Positions 16,336-23,994 of a stretch of DNA of 64,000 nt are shown in pieces. The DNA comes from an uncultured Bacteroides sp. (GTDB lineage Bacteria > Bacteroidota > Bacteroidia > Bacteroidales > Bacteroidaceae). Made by a program: the position numbers and the translations under genes. The DNA is taken from the NCBI GenBank assembly GCA_949292025.1, contig CASEYC010000081.1, positions 1 to 64,000 of the forward strand, in the 5' to 3' direction. The notes below the pieces were generated by a model. That model had not been told where the DNA came from and did no database searches. It worked only from the letters and a program-made list of their open reading frames with translations. Position 1 is the first letter of the stretch. Each line of letters starts with the position of its first letter.

Positions 16336-19300
16336 CGTAATAACGTTTTTGGTTTTTAACAAGCCTTGCGGAAAGGCTCTCGAAGATTAAGTACAAGCCG
16401 GGCACCAGGAAAATGCCGACAAGGGTTCCGATAAACATGCCGCCCGCCGCAGCCGTGCCGATGGAGCGGTTGCCCAGCGCGCCCGCCCCGGAGGCCATTA
16501 TCAGCGGGATAAGTCCGCAGATGAAGGCGAACGAGGTCATCAGGATGGGACGCAAACGGCTGAGCGCGCCCTTGATGGCCGCCTCGCGGATGGTCAGGCC
16601 CTGGTGGCGGAACTGGTTGGCCATCTCCACAATGAGGATGGCATTCTTGCCCAGCAGGCCAATAAGCATGACCAAGGCCACCTGCGCATAGATGTTGTTC
16701 TCCAGCCCGGCCAGGTAGAGGAAGAGGTACGAGCCGAATATGCCCGCCGGCAAGGACAGCAATACGGGGAAGGGCAACAGCAGGCTTTCGTACTGCGCGG
16801 CCAGCAACAGGTAGACGAACAAGAGGCAGATGCCGAATATCAGGAAGGTCTGCCCGCCGGATTCCTTCTCCTCGCGCGTCACGCCGGACCATTCGATGTC
16901 ATAACCACGAGGCAAGACATCTTGGCAGATTTCCTCCACGGCCTGTATCACCTCGCCCGTGCTGACGTCGCCCTCGCCTTCACCGGTAATCAAGGCGGAG
17001 GTGAACATGTTGTAACGGGTGATTTGGCTGGGACCATACACGCGCTCCATGGTCATGAAGTTGGAGTAAGGCACCACGTTGCCCTCGTTGTTCTTGGCGA
17101 AGTAGGTGTAGAGGTCTTCCGGTGCCATGCGGTATTCGGGCGAGGCCTGAATCATCACCTTGTACATCTGTCCGAAGCGCACGAAATTGGACGAATAGAA
17201 ACTGCCCACGTAGGCTTGCAAGGTTTCCATGGACTTGTCGAGGTCCACGCCCAGCTTGGCTGCCTTGGCCAGGTCCACCTTCAGCATATACTGGGGGAAG
17301 TTGGGATTGAATCCCGAAGTGACACCTTGCAGGCGCGGGTCGGCATTGAGTCTCTCCACCAACTCATCGGCCACGGCGGCAAAGTCGTGGAAGTCACCCG
17401 CAGTTTTATCTTGCAGGCGCAATTCAAATCCGCTGGCATTGCCGAAGCCGGGCACGGCAGGCGGCAGGAAGAACTGGATGTCGGCATCCTTGATGTCCGA
17501 CGTGCGGTCGGCATAGATTTGCATCAGTTCCTCCACACTGGCCTCACGTTCTTCCCAAGGCTTCAGGTTGATCATGCCCATGCCATAGCTGGCTCCCTCG
17601 GTCTCGGTCATCAGGCTATAGCCCGCCAAGGTGGAGATGGTCTCAATCTCCTCGAAAGGCAAGAGGGCTGCCTGCACCTGGTTCAGCACTTCCTGGCTAC
17701 GCTCCACAGTGGCTCCCGGAGGGGCATCCACGTTGATGTATATCATGCCCTGATCTTCGTTGGGAATGAAGCCGGTGGGCAATATCAGGTTGCTCCCGTA
17801 AGTGGCCAGCAGGAAGACAATCAAGGTGATGAACGTGACGGATTTCCGGTTGAGGTACTTGTGGATGCCCCACTCGTACTTTCGCTCGAAAGCAAAATAG
17901 AACTTGTTGTACCACACGAAGAAACGCCGTACCAGGGAACGCTTCTTCTTTTTCTCCCCTTTGCGCGACGGCTTCAGCAGCAGGGCGCACAAGGCGGGCG
18001 AGAGCGTCAGGGCATTGAAGCCGGATATGACGATGGCCACGGCCAGCGTGAGGGAGAACTGGCGGTAGAAGATGCCCACCGTCCCGTCCATGAAGCCCAC
18101 GGGCACGAACACGGCCGACATGACCAGCGTGATGGCAATGATGGCGCCGCCAATCTCGCTGATGGCCGCCACCGATGCCTTGTAGGGCGACATCTTGTCG
18201 CGATGTATCTTGACATGGACGGCTTCCACCACCACGATGGCATTGTCCACCACGATGCCGATGGCCAGCACCAAGGCAAAGAGCGTGAGCATGTTGATGG
18301 AAAAGCCCATCATCTGCATGAAGAAGAAGGTACCTATCAGCGACACAGGCACGGCAATGGCCGGAATCAGCGTGGAGCGGAAATCCTGCAAGAAGATGTA
18401 CACCACCACAAACACCAGCAGGAAGGCTTCGAGAAGGGTCTTGAGCACTGACTGGATGGAGGCGTCGAGGAAACGGGACACGTCGTAGGCGATGTTATAG
18501 TCCATGCCCGGCGCAAAGCTGCTCTTCTTGATTTCCTCCATGCGCTGCTTGATGTTCTGGATGACCTCGCGGGCATTGGAGCCGGGACGCTGCTTGATCA
18601 TGATGGAGGCCGATGGACTGCCGTCCGTCATGGATATCATGTTGTAGTCCTCCGAGTCGAACTCAATGTCGGCCACATCCTTCAGGCGCAGCAAGGAACC
18701 GTCCGGCATGGCCTTCAGCACTATCTCGCCATACTCTTCCGGAGTGCTGAACTTGCCGGTGTATTGCAACACGTATTGCACCTGCTGGGGCAGCTTGTCC
18801 GAGCTGATGCCGGTCTTTCCCGGCGCCGCCTCGATGTTCTGCCTGCGGATGGCATCCGTCACGTCCTGAGGCACCATGTTGTAGGCCGCCAGGCGGGTGG
18901 GATTCAGCCAGACACGCATGGCGTAATCGCGGCTGCCCATGATTTCCACCAGGCCCACGCCGTCGATGCGCTTCAGTTCGCGCAGGATGTTGATGTCGGC
19001 AAAGTTATAGACGAACTTCTCGGTATGGGTGCTGTCCGAACTGAACACGTTGAGATACATCAACATGCTGTTCACTTCCTTTTCCGTCACCACGCCGGCG
19101 CGGATGACTTCTTCGGGCAACTCGTCGAGCACGGTGGTCACACGGTTTTGCACGTTCACGGCGGCCACGTCCGGGTCAGTGCCCACCTTGAAGTAAATCG
19201 TGGTGAGCGACATGCCGTCGTTGGTGCAGACGGTGGTCATGTAGGTCATGCCGGGCACGCCGTTGATGGCACGCTCCAGCGGGGTGGCCACGGTCTTCGA

Positions 19301-19471
19301 CATGACGTCGGCACTGGCACCCGTATAGCGGGCCGTGACCGTCACTGAAGGCGGCACGATGTCCGGGAACTGCGTGATGGGCAACGACGAGATGGAGAGT
19401 GCCCCGAGGCAGACGATGATGACGGACAACACAGCCGAAAGTATCGGCCTTCTGATAAACAACTTGAACAT
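16313..19471 (-). CDS. RND efflux transporter, inner-membrane subunit (HAE1/AcrB-like)
   Basis: 1052 residues, the expected length. The pattern is RND: FIRRPILSAVLSVIIVCLG start, two large periplasmic loops, twelve transmembrane segments, and the TM10 lysine in GLLGKNAILIVEMANQ. It would expel lipophilic compounds using the proton gradient. One key residue differs: the TM4 motif reads AIGIVVDNAIVVVEAV (Asp409-Asn410), where AcrB has Asp407-Asp408, so one of the two proton-relay aspartates is Asn here. The codon is AAT at 18242-18244 (minus). It lies 8 bp from the MFP gene and overlaps the OMF gene. Confidence 0.93.
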   Translation of the reverse strand: MFKLFIRRPILSAVLSVIIVCLGALSISSLPITQFPDIVPPSVTVTARYTGASADVMSKTVATPLERAINGVPGMTYMTTVCTNDGMSLTTIYFKVGTDPDVAAVNVQNRVTTVLDELPEEVIRAGVVTEKEVNSMLMYLNVFSSDSTHTEKFVYNFADINILRELKRIDGVGLVEIMGSRDYAMRVWLNPTRLAAYNMVPQDVTDAIRRQNIEAAPGKTGISSDKLPQQVQYVLQYTGKFSTPEEYGEIVLKAMPDGSLLRLKDVADIEFDSEDYNMISMTDGSPSASIMIKQRPGSNAREVIQNIKQRMEEIKKSSFAPGMDYNIAYDVSRFLDASIQSVLKTLLEAFLLVFVVVYIFLQDFRSTLIPAIAVPVSLIGTFFFMQMMGFSINMLTLFALVLAIGIVVDNAIVVVEAVHVKIHRDKMSPYKASVAAISEIGGAIIAITLVMSAVFVPVGFMDGTVGIFYRQFSLTLAVAIVISGFNALTLSPALCALLLKPSRKGEKKKKRSLVRRFFVWYNKFYFAFERKYEWGIHKYLNRKSVTFITLIVFLLATYGSNLILPTGFIPNEDQGMIYINVDAPPGATVERSQEVLNQVQAALLPFEEIETISTLAGYSLMTETEGASYGMGMINLKPWEEREASVEELMQIYADRTSDIKDADIQFFLPPAVPGFGNASGFELRLQDKTAGDFHDFAAVADELVERLNADPRLQGVTSGFNPNFPQYMLKVDLAKAAKLGVDLDKSMETLQAYVGSFYSSNFVRFGQMYKVMIQASPEYRMAPEDLYTYFAKNNEGNVVPYSNFMTMERVYGPSQITRYNMFTSALITGEGEGDVSTGEVIQAVEEICQDVLPRGYDIEWSGVTREEKESGGQTFLIFGICLLFVYLLLAAQYESLLLPFPVLLSLPAGIFGSYLFLYLAGLENNIYAQVALVMLIGLLGKNAILIVEMANQFRHQGLTIREAAIKGALSRLRPILMTSFAFICGLIPLIMASGAGALGNRSIGTAAAGGMFIGTLVGIFLVPGLYLIFESLSARLVKNQKRYYDEEDDEA

Positions 19472-19479
19472 GGCACGGC

Positions 19480-20631
19480 TTATTTTTTCAGGTTATCCAG
19501 CTTCATCTCCTCCCGCATTTCCTGGGCCGAGATGGTATCGGTCTTTATCTTCATGCCGTCCTTCAGGGTCTGCACGCCCTCGTAGACAATGGTGGTGCCC
19601 GGCTCGAAATCCTGCGTCACATAATAGTTCTGGTAGCGTTCGATGGGCGTGAAGCTCCTCACCTTGGTGACACTGGCGGAATCGACCACATACACGTAGG
19701 TGAAGTCCTGGATCTCGAAAGTGGATTTCTGGGGTATCAGGCTGATGTGGTCCATGCTGGTGAGCATACGGATTTTGCCGGTGACGCCATGCTTGAGCAG
19801 ACCTTCGGGATTGGGGAAACGCACGCGGAAGGCGATGGAGCCTGTCCCGCGCTCGAAGTCACCCTCCACGGCCTCCTGCACGCCCCGGTAGGGATGGATG
19901 CTCCCGTCGGACAGGATCAGTTCGATGTTGTCCAACTGGCGGTTCTTGTCGCCCTGCAACTGGGCGCGGCGCCATTGCAGGTATTCGCTTTCATTTACCT
20001 TATAATAGGCGAACACCTCCGAGATGTCGCTCACGGTGGTCAGCAGGCTGTTCGGATTCACCAGGCTGCCCACCTTGTAAGGGATGCGGTCAATGTATCC
20101 CGTGAAGGGCGCGGTGATGGTGGTATAGGCGTAGTTGGTCTGCGCCAACTGGTAGTTGGCCTTGGCCTGCTCCACCTTCATGCTCACCACTTCCCGCTCC
20201 TTCTCCACCTGGTGCAGGCGGATGGGCGAGAAGATTTCCTTCTCCACCAGGCGTCCCACGCGGTCGGCCTCGTAATTGGCCATCTCCAGCTCCACCTGCG
20301 CCTGGCGGTAGTTGGCCTCGGCCTCCTTCACGGCTTCGGCATAATTCTCCGAACTGAGCTTGAACAAGGGTTGCCCCTTCTCCACCAACTGGCCTTCGTC
20401 CACCAGCACCTGCTGGACAAAGCCTTCCACTTTGGGTTTGATTTCCACGAACTGCACCGCCTGGATGTCGGCCACATACGAACGTGGAAACTCAATGTCC
20501 GTCGGGTTGATGACCACGACCGGAATCGTCTCGCTCTGAAGGACGGTTGTCCCGCCCTCTGACTGGCACGAAGCCCCCAAGGCAACGGCCACGAAAGCCC
20601 ATGCGGCTTTCCTTGCTGAATGTAGCTTCAT
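19480..20631 (-). CDS. RND pump membrane fusion protein (AcrA-like lipoprotein)
   Basis: About 383 residues from MKLHSARKAAW, with a lipoprotein signal ending ALGASC. The lipoyl/barrel-sandwich halves (VEGFVQQVLVDEGQLVEKGQPLFKL and ITAPFTGYIDRIPYKVGSLVNP) flank a coiled-coil hairpin (about 75-150: YAEAVKEAEANYRQAQVELEMANYEADRV), as in the AcrA/HlyD family. It joins the RND subunit to the outer-membrane channel across the periplasm. The start at 20631 is preferred because the 15 upstream residues precede the signal peptide and are not family-like. Confidence 0.9.
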   Translation of the reverse strand: MKLHSARKAAWAFVAVALGASCQSEGGTTVLQSETIPVVVINPTDIEFPRSYVADIQAVQFVEIKPKVEGFVQQVLVDEGQLVEKGQPLFKLSSENYAEAVKEAEANYRQAQVELEMANYEADRVGRLVEKEIFSPIRLHQVEKEREVVSMKVEQAKANYQLAQTNYAYTTITAPFTGYIDRIPYKVGSLVNPNSLLTTVSDISEVFAYYKVNESEYLQWRRAQLQGDKNRQLDNIELILSDGSIHPYRGVQEAVEGDFERGTGSIAFRVRFPNPEGLLKHGVTGKIRMLTSMDHISLIPQKSTFEIQDFTYVYVVDSASVTKVRSFTPIERYQNYYVTQDFEPGTTIVYEGVQTLKDGMKIKTDTISAQEMREEMKLDNLKK

Positions 20632-20681
20632 AAAAAGTCTGATATATTTGTTTGGATTAATTTTATGGATATGCACGTGAA

Positions 20682-20715
20682 GTCCGTCCCGACAGGGGAC
20701 AAACGGATGACGGAC
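20682..20715. promoter_or_regulatory. Hairpin in the leader of the efflux operon
   Basis: GTCCGTC (20682-20688) pairs with GACGGAC (20709-20715), with a further CCC/GGG pair inside, 50 bp upstream of the MFP start. It could be an attenuator or a terminator for the small upstream ORF. No clear T-tract is present. Confidence 0.35.
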
Positions 20716-20763
20716 CTTCTCATTTTACCAGAAAGCCGTCAACTTGCAATGGGGGGATAACTG

Positions 20764-21165
20764 CTAAATAATCAACAGGCAATGGAGCAGGCACACATCG
20801 GAATCCGTATAGGGAAACGTGTCCTGCAACGGAGGGAAATGAACGGGCCGGGAAGGCAGCTCCTGCAAGGCGGGTAGAACAGTCCGCAAATAAAAGACAG
20901 GACGGCACAAATGAGAATGGCGCAAAACCTGACGGCGATAATCCGGATCCGCCCATTCCTCATAAGCGCCACCGACGGCTTCCTCCTGCCCGGCATCCGA
21001 AACCGGAAGGGACTGTCGGCACGCCACAGGCGCAGGAGAAGCATCCAGAAGAGACATCACACTGCCCCCGTATATGTCGAGGTGCATCAGCACCAGCATC
21101 AACATACACAGGACGCGCAACGAATGACGCCTGACCTTCACCGGATATTCCGCAGATTTGTCCAT
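20764..21165 (-). CDS. Small hypothetical secreted protein upstream of the efflux operon
   Basis: 133 residues. An N-terminal basic stretch (VRRHSLRVL) precedes a hydrophobic segment (CMLMLVLMHLDIYGG), resembling a signal peptide or anchor. The rest is His/Pro/Leu-rich (RHSHLCRPVFYLRTVLPALQELPSRPVHFPPLQDTFPYTDS) and ends CLLHCLLII. I know no function. Its own -7 box (TACTTTTG) 30 nt upstream and its place before an RND operon make it plausible as a real leader gene, but similar-length frames exist in another phase here. Confidence 0.5.
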   Translation of the reverse strand: MDKSAEYPVKVRRHSLRVLCMLMLVLMHLDIYGGSVMSLLDASPAPVACRQSLPVSDAGQEEAVGGAYEEWADPDYRRQVLRHSHLCRPVFYLRTVLPALQELPSRPVHFPPLQDTFPYTDSDVCLLHCLLII

Positions 21166-21195
21166 TTACACGGGTTTGGAAAAACTTTAATGTCC

Positions 21196-21203
21196 CAAAA
21201 GTA
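21196..21203 (-). promoter_or_regulatory. -7 box (TACTTTTG) ahead of the small ORF and RND pump operon
   Basis: Minus-strand TACTTTTG matches TAnnTTTG; a TTTT lies 20 nt upstream at the -33 position. It would drive the small ORF and possibly the pump genes. Confidence 0.45.
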
Positions 21204-21291
21204 CGACAAATCGGCTTATAATTAAAATTAGCGAGGGATATTTGAGGAGTTTTAACAACTAATCGAATTACGAATAACCCGACAAAAACAA

Positions 21292-21325
21292 CAGGGAACC
21301 CACAGACCATGTCCGAGGTTCCCTG
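21292..21325 (-). terminator. Terminator at the end of the GH3/fimbrillin-like gene set
   Basis: A perfect 9-bp stem (CAGGGAACC / GGTTCCCTG) lies 24 bp past the last stop. On the minus strand it is followed by TTGTTTTTG. Confidence 0.7.
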
Positions 21326-21348
21326 CTATTAGGGATAAGGGATTACAA

Positions 21349-22599
21349 TTATTGAACTGTCAGCTCTATATTATCATTCGTATTGAAATAGCCTTCATTT
21401 CCGGCAGCATCCCACGTTTTCAAGTCTACTATATAATTACTAGATTCTACATTTTCAAACTCACCAGCCACTGTGGCAGACTTGCCGTCAGCATTTAACT
21501 GAAGTGTGACTTGCAATTTCTGTACTTCTGTCCAGTCCTTCTTTAGAAGCCTCAGCTCTGCATTATTACCCAAAGCTGTTTCATCTGTTATGACAAACTC
21601 ATAAGAAATAGTCGTTCCTGAAACAGATGCAGTTACGGTAGCTGTAGGCGCAGTCTTATCCTCAGTCGGTTGTTCTTCACCACCTTCGTCCTCACCTGTT
21701 TCACCACTTTCTTCCTCGTCGGACATATCCACATTTTGATTTCCCCACTCACCATTATCCGTGTCTACTTCAAAGGTATAATCGCTGTTGGTCTGCGTAT
21801 AATTGCCGGTAATGCCGGTTTGGTAGTTGGCCGTCAAAGGTACATTGGAAACACTAATGGGTTCACCATCGTTATACGCAAAAGTGATGGTAGCCAATTC
21901 GGAAGAAGCAAAAGCGTAGAATGAACCAAGCGTGCTACCTTCTGCTTTTTCTCCGGCAGGAACTGCGATTTCAAACTCATAATTTCTATCCCCACCATCC
22001 CCGCTTGCGATACCGGAGGCCATGACATCATACACAGAATTGCCGGCATAAGAGACCGTGATTTTATCGCCTTCATTGGCTGTGTATGCCGTCTTTTGGT
22101 TCAAATTGACTTGCGCCACGACACGTTTCAAGATGACACTGTTGTCTGCCAAAGCCTCGCCGTATGTGAATTCTTTTTTGCCGGCATAGGCCATAGATAC
22201 ATTTTTGTCACTATTCAAGGCCACCCAATGGAGGTCATTGACATTATAGGCTCCATCGTTGTAATCTGCCCAAAAGACAGCCGTATAAGTGGTTCCTGTT
22301 TCCAAACCATATTCCTCTCCATCCAGTTCAAACGTGCCGTTGGTTTGGGAAATGGTAGCACTGTTTTCATCATCAGGAGTTAAATCCACCTTCTCGGCAC
22401 CGCTGGTACCTTTGTAAATCCCCATGACATAGCGTCCCACATTCGCATCCGCTTTCGTCATCGGTCCGTCCAGGGGCAAGGAAGCACGGAAGGAAATCAC
22501 GTTGGAGTTTGGATTGATTTGTTCAAAAGTCTCTTCTTGGCCGCAAGAAGCCAGAACTACGCCTGCCACACAAAGGGCATAAGTAAAGAATCGTTTCAT
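21349..22599 (-). CDS. Fimbrillin-like lipoprotein (DUF6562-type), second of a pair
   Basis: 416 residues with a lipoprotein signal (MKRFFTYALCVAGVVLASC, Cys19). The N-terminal two-thirds resemble Bacteroides fimbrillin-like proteins: ISFRASLPLDGPMTKADANVGRYVMGIYKG, TTYTAVFWADYNDGAYNVNDLHWV and ILKRVVAQVNLNQKT. An acidic linker (EEESGETGEDEGGEEQPTEDK, about 292-312) leads to a C-terminal Ig-like beta domain (TATVTASVSGTTISYEFVITDETALGNNAELRLL). It may be a pilus tip or surface adhesin. It is 48 bp downstream of a related lipoprotein and ends the operon at a clear terminator. Confidence 0.65.
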   Translation of the reverse strand: MKRFFTYALCVAGVVLASCGQEETFEQINPNSNVISFRASLPLDGPMTKADANVGRYVMGIYKGTSGAEKVDLTPDDENSATISQTNGTFELDGEEYGLETGTTYTAVFWADYNDGAYNVNDLHWVALNSDKNVSMAYAGKKEFTYGEALADNSVILKRVVAQVNLNQKTAYTANEGDKITVSYAGNSVYDVMASGIASGDGGDRNYEFEIAVPAGEKAEGSTLGSFYAFASSELATITFAYNDGEPISVSNVPLTANYQTGITGNYTQTNSDYTFEVDTDNGEWGNQNVDMSDEEESGETGEDEGGEEQPTEDKTAPTATVTASVSGTTISYEFVITDETALGNNAELRLLKKDWTEVQKLQVTLQLNADGKSATVAGEFENVESSNYIVDLKTWDAAGNEGYFNTNDNIELTVQ

Positions 22600-22647
22600 A
22601 ATAGTTTGGTATTAAAATTTAGTATTGAATTCGTTATGAGTTTATGG

Positions 22648-23994
22648 TTAAAATTCCACATCCAGTTCGCCTTCCCAGCGGTCGTCCACGTTCATGCCGC
22701 CAAAGAAGGCCCCCGCCGTGAGGTAGTCACCGCTCTCCGTGGTTTTCTCACCGGGCATGTAGTCCACGATAACATCATCCACTTGACTGAAAGGCTCACC
22801 GGTACGCTTGTCCACCAAGGCGAAGGATACCGAGGTGAACGATGCTTGATCGCCACCGGCAAAAATATAGTCGCTGAAGAGGATGATCTCGCCTTCAGGC
22901 GTCTGCCGGGCTTGGGCCGTGAAAGTCTGTCCGGCACGGGCATCCACCGGCACACCGTCCCAGACATTGAAGGCGCAGGGAAAGTAACCATTGTAGATGC
23001 CTTGTACCTCGATATCTTCCCAGCCAGGCAAGTCGTTGACGCCCTGCATCCCTTCATACTTTTGCTGGTCTGCACCAATGACGGCGTAGGAAGCGAAGGG
23101 GCTGTTCATCGTGACGGCTTGCTGTACGGAGCCTTGTTGGGAGAGATCGGCTTGGGCGTGCAGATAGTAGGCACGACGGCCTGCATCGCCTGCCACATAA
23201 GGTACATCGCTGCTGAGGACGACGGCTTTCAGGGACGATGTGAGGTAGCAATGGTCCTCGTCCGGCTCACCGCCCGGCACGTAGTCCGTCCAATAGAGAA
23301 GATCATAGTCCAACTGCTCCAGATTGTCCAAGGTGACCTCGAAGGTCTTGGCATCCGCACCCACCATGGGGAAGAAGGCCCGGTGCACGACACACTGCCC
23401 GCTCTCCGGGTCGTAGACTTCGGCCACACAACGCAGGCGGTTGCCTGTGTTGCGGGTTTGAACAGCCAAGGCTTCCGGCAAACGGAGGTAAAGTCGTACC
23501 AAAGAAGGGGTTATCGGTTTTTGCCCCACGCGAATTGTGCAGATGTTCAAGCTCTCTTCCTCCACCACGACCCGTCTCCACCCGGTCAGCATGTCGGAAT
23601 CGACTGCCTGTACGGACTCCAACATCCGGAATGCGTCCGCTACGGGCATTCCCATTGGCAAATGGCTTGGCAGGAGATCCTTGTCCGTACTTGCCACCAA
23701 AATGTAGAGATAGCGTCCGGGCATGGCAGGACGATAGGAATCATTCAGTTCGTCAATGGAAGAACTATGCAAGTATTCCGTCAGGCGATCGTCTTCGTTG
23801 AACACCAGCCAATGTACTTCACCATCAAGAACAGTTTCAGTCTCTTCCGTTCCTTTCACACTCAGGTGGAAACTGAGCCCTACGGGCGTATCCGGCTCTT
23901 CAGGAAAGACAGAGTCTCCGTCTTCACTGCAAGCGAAAAGTGAAAGGCACAAGCCTGCCGTCCAAAAGATGGAATGTAAGTTCTTTATTATCAT
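22648..23994 (-). CDS. Fimbrillin/Mfa2-like lipoprotein, first of a pair
   Basis: 448 residues. Lipoprotein signal MIIKNLHSIFWTAGLCLSLFAC with acidic residues after the Cys (SEDGD), which favours surface export in Bacteroides. Beta-rich body with VHWLVFNEDDRL, PGRYLYILVASTDK and LLYWTDYVPGGEPDEDHCYLTSSLKAVVL. The WxDY...Y...L pattern is shared with the next lipoprotein, so the two are probably distant paralogues. The start codon overlaps the GH3 stop (ATGA), indicating translational coupling to a glycosidase. This pairing is unusual for fimbrial genes. Confidence 0.6.
   Translation of the reverse strand: MIIKNLHSIFWTAGLCLSLFACSEDGDSVFPEEPDTPVGLSFHLSVKGTEETETVLDGEVHWLVFNEDDRLTEYLHSSSIDELNDSYRPAMPGRYLYILVASTDKDLLPSHLPMGMPVADAFRMLESVQAVDSDMLTGWRRVVVEEESLNICTIRVGQKPITPSLVRLYLRLPEALAVQTRNTGNRLRCVAEVYDPESGQCVVHRAFFPMVGADAKTFEVTLDNLEQLDYDLLYWTDYVPGGEPDEDHCYLTSSLKAVVLSSDVPYVAGDAGRRAYYLHAQADLSQQGSVQQAVTMNSPFASYAVIGADQQKYEGMQGVNDLPGWEDIEVQGIYNGYFPCAFNVWDGVPVDARAGQTFTAQARQTPEGEIILFSDYIFAGGDQASFTSVSFALVDKRTGEPFSQVDDVIVDYMPGEKTTESGDYLTAGAFFGGMNVDDRWEGELDVEF

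Noticed and set aside
16604..18451. 615-codon open frame antisense to the RND permease gene
   Set aside because: It is His/Gln/Gly-rich with no domain, and fully overlaps a clear 1052-residue RND protein. GC-rich third positions create long antisense frames.
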